Part shown: positions 1-7,613 of the stretch, in pieces | Position numbering within the stretch: position 1 is the stretch's first letter | Layout of the letters: each line of letters starts with the position of its first letter | Assembly (NCBI RefSeq): GCF_003205195.1 | Contig: NZ_QJRY01000006.1 | Coordinates: forward strand, 1-64,000 | Origin: Peteryoungia wuzhouensis | Lineage (GTDB): Bacteria > Pseudomonadota > Alphaproteobacteria > Rhizobiales > Rhizobiaceae | Length of the DNA stretch: 64,000 bases | Direction of reading: 5' to 3' | Notes under the pieces: generated by a model | What the model was told of the DNA's origin: nothing | What the model saw: the letters and a program-made list of their open reading frames with translations, nothing else | Databases searched by the model: none | Translations under genes and position numbers: made by a program

Positions 1-486
1 ATGGAATCAGAATTCCGCACCCAAGGGAATCATCAACACGATTCCGCGTTCAATGGACGCGCTCTAGTTCGAGACCTGGGGAAGGGCCAGTTGCCAATGC
101 GCCTGAATCGGGTCGTACGATCAAGTATCGTGCATCTTTTCTCTAGGTCCGTTTTCCCGCAAGATGCGGCGCGTTTAGAAAAAGCGGTGACGCAAATGGA
201 TTACAAGGGAAGCGTTCCAGGCCTGTTCCTGAATTTGGGATTCTTGTTTTGTTAAAAAGTATGATTTATGAAAGTCAATACTAAATTATATTATAAAAGA
301 ATAAAATTTACATTCTGCAGCGCGCAATTTTTATTAATTATTAGATGCATTTGATATAAATTATCGCATTTTTAATTAATAAATTGATAATATTACATAA
401 CTACCGCCTTTCCGATGGCCCCTGCAGTACATGGGGCGCTTCTGCGTGCGACGTAATGTAGGCGGCGTAGTTCGGCGGGGTGACGC
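1..486. other. Low-GC intergenic region, no recognised gene
   Basis: An 84-codon open frame begins at base 1, but I recognise no family in it and its start may be an artefact of the window edge. From about 241 to 410 the DNA is strikingly AT-rich, unlike the rest of the window. It carries an imperfect inverted repeat (325-340 against 373-386, core attaatta/taattaat). This may be the promoter or recombination-site region of the recombinase gene that follows. That is inference from position and composition. Confidence 0.5.
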
Positions 487-1170
487 ATGGTGAACATAGG
501 ATATGCCCGTGTCTCAACGGAAGAGCAGAGTCTGGATCTGCAATTGGACGCTCTCAAGGCTGCTGGCTGCCAGCAGGTTTTCTCGGATCAGGGGATGTCT
601 GGCAAGACGACGGAGCGCCCTGGCCTCACTCAGGCAATGGCGGCCGCCACAGCGGGGGGTAAATTGGTGGTTTGGAGGTTGGATCGCCTAGGGCGTTCTC
701 TGCCTCACCTCATCAAGCTGATCGACGAACTGGGAGCCCGGGGCATACAGTTTCACTCGCTGATGGAGAATATTGATACCAGTTCGTCAAGTGGACGTTT
801 GATCTTTCACATCATGGGTGCCCTGGCCGAGTTCGAGAGGAATCTCATCAGCGAGCGCACGAGAGCTGGTATGGCGGCCGCCCGTGTCCGAGGAGCACGG
901 CTCGGAAGGCGGTCCGCCTTGTCGGCTCTTGATGTTTGCCAATTGAAAAACGCGCACAAGGCGGGCGCAGAACTGTCGACGCTGACCAATAAATTCGGCG
1001 TTACGGAGCGCACCCTTAGAAGGTATCTCAAGCATTCGATGTCGGTGATTGCCGTGCTCTCACTGATGCCGATCGACGGCCTCTGCGGCGGCAGCGCGGT
1101 AGCTATGCCGGAGGGGGCCAAGTCTGTTGGTTTTGACAGCGCCGCGATGTTGACGCGCGACAACCGCTGA
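487..1170 (+). CDS. Serine recombinase (resolvase/DNA invertase, Pin/Hin type)
   Basis: This is a site-specific recombinase of the small serine family, which cuts and rejoins DNA through a 5'-phosphoserine intermediate. The N-terminal catalytic domain starts with GYARVS, so the nucleophile is Ser10. It continues with the WRLDRLGRS arginine motif near residue 70 and the long E-helix (AEFERNLISERTRAG). A Hin-like helix-turn-helix ends near RTLRRYL, around residue 180. About 45 further residues have no counterpart in Hin or Pin and look like read-through into unrelated DNA. The start lies behind a GGGG stretch at 476-480. It is convergent with a second, clearly related recombinase. Whether it acts as an invertase, a resolvase or a transposon relic cannot be decided from the protein alone. 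Confidence 0.9.
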   Translation: MVNIGYARVSTEEQSLDLQLDALKAAGCQQVFSDQGMSGKTTERPGLTQAMAAATAGGKLVVWRLDRLGRSLPHLIKLIDELGARGIQFHSLMENIDTSSSSGRLIFHIMGALAEFERNLISERTRAGMAAARVRGARLGRRSALSALDVCQLKNAHKAGAELSTLTNKFGVTERTLRRYLKHSMSVIAVLSLMPIDGLCGGSAVAMPEGAKSVGFDSAAMLTRDNR

Positions 1171-1387
1171 GTGCAGACTGACACGTTCCGGTATGATCAT
1201 TCGGCGGCTGTGCCGCCAATTGGCTAATCGCCGCTAAGCCTTGGCTTCAGAGGACCTCCCGGTATGAGATATCATCGGAAGCCAAGCCTACAGGGTCTGG
1301 AGGACCACTCTCAGCCCCGACGCGCACCGCGCCTACGCCGTGCTATCTGCCTTTCCAATCTTGGTTCCACAAATTCACGATATCGTT
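1171..1387. repeat. Inverted and direct repeats between the two recombinase genes
   Basis: Arms at 1237-1248 and 1278-1289 match in inverted orientation at 11 of 12 positions. The left arm contains the dyad aagcc-TT-ggctt, similar in layout to the hix/gix crossover core (two arms around a 2-bp core). A 9-bp direct repeat ccggtatga occurs at 1188-1196 and 1259-1267, and a short ggcggc/gccgcc hairpin lies at 1203-1217. They could form recombinase binding sites or simply a transcription-stop structure between convergent genes. Confidence 0.4.
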
Positions 1388-2005
1388 TTATGCCTGCTGC
1401 TTGCCACCTACCGAGATGGTCAAGGTCTGGATTGCATCGCGACGTTTCTCCACGCGATTTCGGATCATGCGACGTAGAGAGTGTGGCGCCAGTCCATGCG
1501 CTTTGGCCAAATCGAAGATCGTCGCTTCGCCAGATTCGAGGGCGTGCGCGGCACACAGCAGTTCTTCATCGCTGAGGATAGGCTTGCGTCCGACATGTCT
1601 ACCCAAATTGCGAGCCGCAGCCATACCGGCACGTGTTCTCTCGCTGATCAGTGAGCGCTCAAACTCTGCAAGCGCGGCCATCATGTGGAAAATCAGCCTT
1701 CCCCCTGGAGAACTCGTGTCGATGTTTTCGCAGAGAGAGAGAAAATGGATGCCACGCCTCCCAAGCTCATCAACCAATCTCACGAGGTGCATTAAGGAGC
1801 GCCCCAGCCTGTCGAGGCGCCACACCATCAAGGTGTCGCCCGGCTTCAGTACTTTTGTAAGTGCATCCAGGCCAGGACGGTGGAAATCCTGCCCCGAAAT
1901 ACCATGATCCGAATAAATCTTTGTGCAGCCTCTCTGTTTGAGTGCCTGAATCTGTAGGTCCAGCTTCTGGTCTTCGGTCGAAACGCGAGCGTAGCCAATA
2001 TTCAT
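1388..2005 (-). CDS. Serine recombinase (resolvase/DNA invertase, Pin/Hin type), second copy
   Basis: This 205-residue small serine recombinase has MNIGYARVS at its start (nucleophile Ser9), the WRLDRLGRS motif, the E-helix AEFERSLISERTRAG, and a C-terminal helix-turn-helix ending near HSLRRMI. I chose the ATG at 2005 because family members begin at this point; the frame stays open 14 codons further upstream. It is similar but not identical to the neighbouring recombinase, so the two are diverged paralogues rather than a recent duplication. It reads away from the autotransporter. The shared intergenic region of about 520 bp holds inverted repeats that could be its target. The natural sites and function are not known. 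Confidence 0.9.
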   Translation of the reverse strand: MNIGYARVSTEDQKLDLQIQALKQRGCTKIYSDHGISGQDFHRPGLDALTKVLKPGDTLMVWRLDRLGRSLMHLVRLVDELGRRGIHFLSLCENIDTSSPGGRLIFHMMAALAEFERSLISERTRAGMAAARNLGRHVGRKPILSDEELLCAAHALESGEATIFDLAKAHGLAPHSLRRMIRNRVEKRRDAIQTLTISVGGKQQA

Positions 2006-2408
2006 AATCAATTCCCATCTAATCCGGATTTCTCCAGGTTGGACCAAGTTTGGGCCGACGTATCATCTGCGTTGACAATAAGGGGTCCTTTTCGTCCGGG
2101 ATTTTTTTCCGCATTTTAAATCAAAAAAATCCAAAATTTTCAGTGTAGATTCGAATCTGCCGTCCTTCGCAGTCTTGTTACGTGAAGGGACCCTTTAATG
2201 CACCGTTCATATTCATTATATTCGAATTTATGCACGAATATATTGGTGCGTAAAGGCGATTTTTCTAGAGTAAATGCGGATTTTTCCTCGTTTTTATTGA
2301 GTCTATATTCAAGATATTCTCCGATTTGGCTTCGGAAGAATAATCGATCCATCTCATCGAAATGCATCGTTCCGACCGCCGATTGGGCGCGGTCGAGCTT
2401 GATCAGCT

Positions 2409-2428
2409 CCCGGCGCGCGCCGGGTTTT
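2409..2428 (+). terminator. Terminator-like hairpin in the autotransporter leader
   Basis: A perfect 6-bp GC stem with a 4-base loop is followed directly by four T residues, about 100 bp upstream of the chosen start codon. It could attenuate transcription of the autotransporter or end a short leader transcript. Confidence 0.45.
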
Positions 2429-2453
2429 CGTGAAGATCTGCGTGTTCGGGAGC

Positions 2454-2492
2454 GCTCGCCGACTGGGTGAGGCGGAGCGGCGAGCTTCTTTT
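2454..2492 (+). terminator. Second terminator-like hairpin in the autotransporter leader
   Basis: An 8-bp perfect stem (gctcgccg/cggcgagc, 16-base loop) is followed by ttctttt. It lies just upstream of the Shine-Dalgarno sequence, in series with the preceding hairpin. The two together suggest a conditional leader. Confidence 0.4.
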
Positions 2493-2528
2493 CAAATCGA
2501 TTTCGTGGAATTTTTAGGGGGACTGAAC

Positions 2529-5528
2529 GTGGTTTCACATCATCAAAATCGCGCTTTGCTTTCATCGTTGAAGGGCGAGCGTTCGACGGCTTTCTCTGGC
2601 CTGTCAGGGCGCCGGCTTCGCTTGGCCGCAGGCGTATGCCTGTTCTCGCTGGCATTGGGGTCAAACTTCGGCCTGGGTGCGACTCGCGCTGCGGCCGATT
2701 GCTTGCAGCCCTGTGGGGGTGGCCAGGGTCCGTCCGACCTTTGGGTTGAGCAGGACACGAGGACGCTCTCGGACGAGGCTTTGGATGTCAGCACGTTGAC
2801 TGTGGGCAGTTCCAGTCCCGCGACCCTCGTGATCAATGAATCCGCAGATCTGACGAGCGTGAATGCGACAATCGGCACGCCGGACAAGGGCGAGGCCAGT
2901 GTCGAGCTGAGTGGCGCCGGTTCGACGTGGTCCAACAGCTCTGAGCTGACGGTCGGCTCAAACGGCGGTAGCGGCAACATCACCGTCTCTGATGGTGCTT
3001 CGCTGAGCACGCGACGTCTTGCGCTGTCCACGGCGAGTTGGGAGCAGGGCGCGGGTGGCGATGGGACGCTGGAAGTGACGGGCGCAGGCACGGTCTGGAC
3101 CAGCACCGGTGGCGTTGACATTGCCCGTACAGAAGGATCGCACGGCTCCCTGACAATCTCGGATGGTGCGACCGCATATATCCGCAATACGGGCATTTAC
3201 ACCGGTGCAGGTGCCGCGATCACCATTACGGGCGACCAGACCCATGTCGAGATCGGCAACCCGGAGGATACCGCGCAGGCGGCCTGGTTGAGCCCATCCG
3301 GAGGCTCGGTGACGGTGTCGGACGGTGCTTATCTCTACGCCAGTGGAATTTACATTGGTCCCGACGGATCGAACCTGACGACCATGACCGTAACGGGTCC
3401 GGACACCGTCGTTGAGACGAGGGAGCGGATCTATGTGGGCGGTCAAAATGGCTTTCGGGATGTCGATCCTATGAACGGCAATGGGGTTCTGGCGATCTCC
3501 AATGGTGCCAGTGTGACCTCGGCCTCAGTCGGTGCCGGCATGGATCCCAGATCTTTCGGGCTCATACAGGTCGCCGGCGAAGGCAGCCAGCTTTCCGCAC
3601 AGGAAAATACCAGCCTGAATGCCATGGGAAACGTCTATGCCGGATATGCTGGTATGGGCATCATTGCGGTATCCGATGGTGCTGTTCTTGAAGCCGATAA
3701 CGAAGTCCGCATTGGCTGGCTGGCTGGATCCAGTGGTGTGCTGGTCATCGGCGGGCTGTTGGATGCCGAAGCTGCCGGGACGGTGATTGCTGACAAGATT
3801 GTCTTCGGGGACGGTCATGGTGAACTCGCTTTCAACCATACGTCTTCGGACTACGAATTCGCTGCTGCCCTTTCAGGAGCAGGCATCCTGACGGCGCAGG
3901 CCGGAACCACGATCCTGACCGGAGATTCCTCCGACTTTACCGGAACTTTGAATGTCACGGGCGGTGTCCTTGACATGAAGGGCGCGAGCGGCGCGGCAGC
4001 CGTCGTGATGGACGGGGCGACCCTCAAAGGCGGCGGTACCGTAGGCTCCATCGATGCGCATGCAAATTCGGTTGTCGCGCCGGGCAACAGTGCTGGCACG
4101 TTGACCGTTACCGGTGACTACAGGCAGGCGGACGGCTCGATCTACCGTGCCGAACTGGTGCCTGGTAGCTCCACCATCCCGACGGTTGGCAGGAGCAATC
4201 GCGCCGCACCCGTTCCCAACCGCGCGAGCAATGACCTCATTGTCATCGGTGGGGAAGCCACCCTGGAATCCGGTGCCATTCTCGACGTGGTGAAGGATGG
4301 CAGCGATCGCTACAGGCTTGATGCACGCTACGAGATCCTGACGGCAGATGAGGGTGTCGCTGGTGCCTTCAAGGTTCAGGGAGATACGCGCGTATCGCAA
4401 TTCTACGACTTGCTGGCCGACTATCAGCCTCGTTCTGTGTCGCTGATATCCACGCAAACATCGAGCTTTGACAGTGCCGCCCTGACGTTCAACCAGTTTG
4501 CGGTCGCCGAAACTCTGGAGGCCCTGGACTCCGCTGCCGAGATCCGCGGGGCTGTGGGCATCGTGCAGTCTGCTGAAGAAGCACGGCTGGCTTTTGATCA
4601 ACTGTCGGGCGAGGTTCATGCTTCGGCAGGTGCCGTTCTCCTTGAGGATAGCCGTTTTCTGCGCGAGGCGATCCGTCGACAGGTGGCATCGGAGACGAAC
4701 GGTGAAGGACCGGCGCTCTGGAGCCAGGGATATGGCAGCTGGGCCAATGTCGACAGCGACGGCAACGGGGCCGGTTTCGATCGCAATTCGGGTGGAGTCT
4801 TCTTTGGAGCCGAGGGCGACTTCACCGATGCGTTCCGTCTGGGCTTTGTGGGCGGGTATGGCAACACGTCTCTCAACCTTGCAGAGGGTCGGGGTTCAGT
4901 GTCCATCGACAGCTACAGCGTTGGTCTCTACGGCGCCGGCACGTGGGACAGGCTGAACCTCAGCATGGGCGTCGCGCAGAGCTGGCACCAATTGGGTTCC
5001 CAGCGCGGCGTGCGGTTCGACGAATTCCAGGACCAGCTTACGGCTGATTACAATGGTCGCACGGCGCAAGCCTTTGCGGAACTCGGATACCGGCTCGATT
5101 CCGGTCCGGTCGCATTCGAGCCCTTTGCCGGTCTCGCCTATGTCAACGCCGACACGGATGCTTTCGTGGAAGACGGCGGGATCGCCGCACTTCGTGGGGC
5201 AGGTGTGGATACTGACGCAACCTATTCCACTCTCGGCCTCCGGACGAGCGGTCATTTCGAGGTCGCTGGCGTGCCATTGGCTGCCACCGGTTCCATGGGA
5301 TGGCGCCACAACTTCAGCGACACCAGCATAAGCTCGATCCAGGGTTTCGACATCGGCAACAGCTTCGCCGTTTCGTCCGCGTCTCTTGGCCGTGACGTCG
5401 GCTTCGTCGAGGCCGGTTTGACGGCAGATCTCGGGTCCAACGCACGCCTGAGCCTCGCCTATTCCGGGCAGTTCGGGAAGGAGGTCAACGAGAGTGGTGT
5501 GAAGGTGCGGTTTGACGTCAGTTACTGA
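2529..5528 (+). CDS. Autotransporter outer-membrane beta-barrel protein (type V secretion)
   Basis: This 999-residue protein is a probable surface adhesin or virulence-type autotransporter. GTG 2529 was chosen because AGGGGG ends 7 bases upstream; the frame stays open to a GTG at 2430, which has no such site. Residues 1 to about 52 form an extended signal peptide with hydrophobic core LRLAAGVCLFSLALG and an ATRA-AA-type cleavage site. The passenger is a series of degenerate beta-strand repeats (ITVSDGASL, LTISDGATA, VTVSDGAYL) of the T5SS/PEP-CTERM-associated type. It is followed by an autotransporter beta-strand repeat (TLNVTGGVLDMKG). The C-terminal part of about 270 residues, from ALWSQGYGSWANV to the final FDVSY, is the autotransporter barrel with its usual aromatic C-terminus. 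The neighbouring recombinases and the structured leader suggest controlled or variable expression (inference). Confidence 0.93.
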   Translation: MVSHHQNRALLSSLKGERSTAFSGLSGRRLRLAAGVCLFSLALGSNFGLGATRAAADCLQPCGGGQGPSDLWVEQDTRTLSDEALDVSTLTVGSSSPATLVINESADLTSVNATIGTPDKGEASVELSGAGSTWSNSSELTVGSNGGSGNITVSDGASLSTRRLALSTASWEQGAGGDGTLEVTGAGTVWTSTGGVDIARTEGSHGSLTISDGATAYIRNTGIYTGAGAAITITGDQTHVEIGNPEDTAQAAWLSPSGGSVTVSDGAYLYASGIYIGPDGSNLTTMTVTGPDTVVETRERIYVGGQNGFRDVDPMNGNGVLAISNGASVTSASVGAGMDPRSFGLIQVAGEGSQLSAQENTSLNAMGNVYAGYAGMGIIAVSDGAVLEADNEVRIGWLAGSSGVLVIGGLLDAEAAGTVIADKIVFGDGHGELAFNHTSSDYEFAAALSGAGILTAQAGTTILTGDSSDFTGTLNVTGGVLDMKGASGAAAVVMDGATLKGGGTVGSIDAHANSVVAPGNSAGTLTVTGDYRQADGSIYRAELVPGSSTIPTVGRSNRAAPVPNRASNDLIVIGGEATLESGAILDVVKDGSDRYRLDARYEILTADEGVAGAFKVQGDTRVSQFYDLLADYQPRSVSLISTQTSSFDSAALTFNQFAVAETLEALDSAAEIRGAVGIVQSAEEARLAFDQLSGEVHASAGAVLLEDSRFLREAIRRQVASETNGEGPALWSQGYGSWANVDSDGNGAGFDRNSGGVFFGAEGDFTDAFRLGFVGGYGNTSLNLAEGRGSVSIDSYSVGLYGAGTWDRLNLSMGVAQSWHQLGSQRGVRFDEFQDQLTADYNGRTAQAFAELGYRLDSGPVAFEPFAGLAYVNADTDAFVEDGGIAALRGAGVDTDATYSTLGLRTSGHFEVAGVPLAATGSMGWRHNFSDTSISSIQGFDIGNSFAVSSASLGRDVGFVEAGLTADLGSNARLSLAYSGQFGKEVNESGVKVRFDVSY

Positions 5529-5874
5529 CCACGTGGGTTTCAGTCCGACTTCGTGCCCCTGAGCTTCTTCAGCCGTACCACACACCCCCAAGCTCTTGTG
5601 GTGTCCGGCCTGGAGGAGGAGAGGCCCGCGTTCGCCGCCATGAGCGAGGGCCTATGGGCTGGGACCGTCGTCCCGGCCCAACTCTACACACTGTGCCGCT
5701 CCTTCGAATTGTACCTGAAGCCGGCTGCTGGAAACCGAACATCGCCGGGCACTCTGCGAGCGTCTGCAAGGCCAGTCGAACTGCAACCGCAATGAGCGCC
5801 AGCCTCGCAGCAGGTGTGCTCGCAGCAATGATCGAACGATGTCCCATTCAACGCATTCACGGCGGAGCTTACCT
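5529..5874. other. Intergenic region, no recognised gene
   Basis: An 80-codon frame on the plus strand (5553-5795) and others on the minus strand are open here, but none shows a recognisable domain or a good ribosome binding site. No clear intrinsic terminator follows the autotransporter. The promoter of the EPS cluster should lie here, but I could not pick convincing -35/-10 boxes. Confidence 0.4.
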
Positions 5875-7065
5875 ATGAAGAGCCACCTACAATTCATGAT
5901 CGTGATCGAGAATCTGGCCTGCATCGCGGCGGCCTATTCCGACGGTGTTGCCGGGCGTGTGTTGAGCGAAATCTGGCGACGTTTCGATGCGGCCTTGCCG
6001 GTCTCCGACTGGGACCGGCAGGAGGAGCCCTACGGGCTTTCGCTCCGCTTCGTCGGGCCTCGCTTCGATGAGGCGCGTCTTCAGGAACTTGAGGAAGTCG
6101 TACAATCGGCCGCGCTCACGCCGTTGACCGTCGGCAAAGTCAGGCTGGTGGTGGCGTTGGGGCTGTCTCAGAATGAAGGGGCCGCCACTGTCCGCTACAT
6201 CAACCGCAATCTGAACATTGCCCAATACCGAGCGGACATGGCCGCGGCGGTTGTCGCTTACGCTGCCCTTCAGTCGGGCAAAGTCCGGTTTGCTGAACAG
6301 CCGATCGTCGCGACGGATGTGCCGGAGAAACTTCTCTATCGGGAGCGTCTGATCCGCCTTGCCGACGCCGCCGGTGGCGGCATTGCGCCCGGTGCGTTCC
6401 TGCCAGCGATCGAACGGCTCGGCTTGACCGGTGCTTTCGATCGCTGGGTGATCATGGACACCCTAGGAGAGCTGGAAATCAATCCGGACCTTCTGCTTGG
6501 CTGCAACGTGTCGGCCATGTCGTTGAATGCCGACGGCTGCTGGAATTCGTGCCTGCGAGGCCTGCGGGCAAAGCCAGATGTGGCAAGGCGTCTTGTCATT
6601 GAGGTGACGGAGACAGCCCTTCCTGCAGACATCGGCACAGCCACCGATCTGCTCTTTGCGTTCAAGGATGCCGGTTGCCGCATCGCGCTTGATGATTTCG
6701 GGTCTGGCTACAGCTCGATTGCGTTTGCCCGCGTCGTGCGTCCGGACATCATAAAGCTGGATGCGATTTTCGTGGGTGAGACATCGGAGACCATCTTCGG
6801 AAGCGAGATGCTCTCGAGCCTCATCACCATGTCGTCCTGCATGTCCAGCTTGGTCGTGGTCGAGGGCGTTGAAGATGCTCACTGCCTTGCCGTTGCCCAG
6901 CTTGCCGGCGCGCAGTGGCTGCAAGGCTATCATTTCGGCAGGCCGGAAATCCCGCAGGACCGTTCACCGGCTGCCACGCCGCCGGTTCGTCTGCCGAACA
7001 CCGATCGTCCGCGCCGACGTCACGTCATCCGGCAGCCTCTGGCAGCAGAGGAGACCCTGCGTTGA
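5875..7065 (+). CDS. EAL-domain cyclic-di-GMP phosphodiesterase
   Basis: The protein is predicted to hydrolyse c-di-GMP to pGpG in the cytoplasm. From the ATG at 5875 (ggcgga 8 bases upstream; an ATG 12 codons earlier has no clear site) it has 396 residues. The EAL domain spans about 140-360, and all usual active-site positions are visible: Glu157 (in YRERLIR, the EAL motif written ERL), Asn211, Glu243, Asp273-Asp274 in ALDDFGSGYS, Lys294, Glu330 and Gln350. Residues 1-135 look like a worn GGDEF-like or sensory domain without an intact GGDEF motif. The next gene starts within its stop codon, so it is translationally coupled to the EPS cluster. It probably tunes polymer production through c-di-GMP (inference). 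Confidence 0.88.
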   Translation: MKSHLQFMIVIENLACIAAAYSDGVAGRVLSEIWRRFDAALPVSDWDRQEEPYGLSLRFVGPRFDEARLQELEEVVQSAALTPLTVGKVRLVVALGLSQNEGAATVRYINRNLNIAQYRADMAAAVVAYAALQSGKVRFAEQPIVATDVPEKLLYRERLIRLADAAGGGIAPGAFLPAIERLGLTGAFDRWVIMDTLGELEINPDLLLGCNVSAMSLNADGCWNSCLRGLRAKPDVARRLVIEVTETALPADIGTATDLLFAFKDAGCRIALDDFGSGYSSIAFARVVRPDIIKLDAIFVGETSETIFGSEMLSSLITMSSCMSSLVVVEGVEDAHCLAVAQLAGAQWLQGYHFGRPEIPQDRSPAATPPVRLPNTDRPRRRHVIRQPLAAEETLR

Positions 7066-7517
7066 ATCTTCGCACGAGTTCATGGGTGCTGCTGGATGCC
7101 GGCGCTTCGGTCAGGATTGCTGGTTCTCTCGCCGATCTGGCGCAGGGGGCGGGCAAGGTAGAGCGCACCAGCCTTCTCGCCGCGTTCCAAGGCCTGGACC
7201 CGTTTTCTGCGCCTTTCGAACACCCGTTCAGGCATCTGACCGATTGCGCGCGGGCGGCGCGCGATCTGGCGTCCAGCCACGAATACCAGCTTTCCGACAG
7301 GCAAATGCAGGTCGTCATTTCCGTCTACGAGGCGGGACTTCTGAATGGCTACGACGCCGTCACGAACGAGGTTCCTCACCAGGAAGCCGAAGGCTTTTCC
7401 CCCACAGATGCCGCCTGCATCTACGCCGTGGCATGGCGGCACGGCGACGCAATTCGCCGACGCTGGCGAGCATACGGCCATCTGGTGAGCATCCTCATCG
7501 GAGACCGCCAGCCATGA
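7062..7517 (+). CDS. Conserved hypothetical protein of the EPS cluster
   Basis: This 151-residue cytoplasmic protein has no signal peptide or membrane segment and I recognise no family. The TTG start at 7062 was chosen because it overlaps the stop of the EAL gene by four bases and has a strong AGAGGAGA seven bases upstream; the frame is open further upstream without such support. The C-terminal half is the more ordered part (LSDRQMQVVISVYEAGLLNGYD, then a basic helix AIRRRWRAYGHL). Coupling to the phosphodiesterase suggests joint regulation, but its function is unknown. Confidence 0.7.
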   Translation: MNLRTSSWVLLDAGASVRIAGSLADLAQGAGKVERTSLLAAFQGLDPFSAPFEHPFRHLTDCARAARDLASSHEYQLSDRQMQVVISVYEAGLLNGYDAVTNEVPHQEAEGFSPTDAACIYAVAWRHGDAIRRRWRAYGHLVSILIGDRQP

Positions 7518-7613
7518 TGGGCAAGCTTTCCTTCTCGCCGTCTGTTCGCACGGCCACTCCAAAACTCTTCCTGCGTGCAATGCGCAGCGACCTGCTTCAT
7601 CAGGGAGGCGTCG

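Larger units (their letters stand above)
2006..2528 (+). promoter_or_regulatory. AT-rich promoter and long structured leader of the autotransporter gene
   Basis: This divergent control region contains an inverted repeat (2079-2091 against 2185-2197, 11 of 13 positions) and an AT-rich hairpin (2200-2249, tatattcg/cgaatata plus gcacc/ggtgc). A perfect GC hairpin (cccggc-gcgc-gccggg, 2409-2424) is followed by TTTT. A second hairpin (gctcgccg 2454-2461 with cggcgagc 2478-2485) is followed by ttctttt. The last two look like intrinsic terminators placed ahead of the coding region. AGGGGG at 2516-2521 is the ribosome binding site. Confidence 0.55.

Noticed and set aside
1-255. 84-codon frame at the left edge
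   Set aside because: No recognisable domain and an unsupported start. It may be chance or the edge of something outside the window.
2430-2528. GTG 2430 as start of the autotransporter
   Set aside because: It lies within terminator-like hairpins, has no Shine-Dalgarno sequence, and would put 33 uncharacteristic residues before the signal peptide. GTG 2529 has a strong site.
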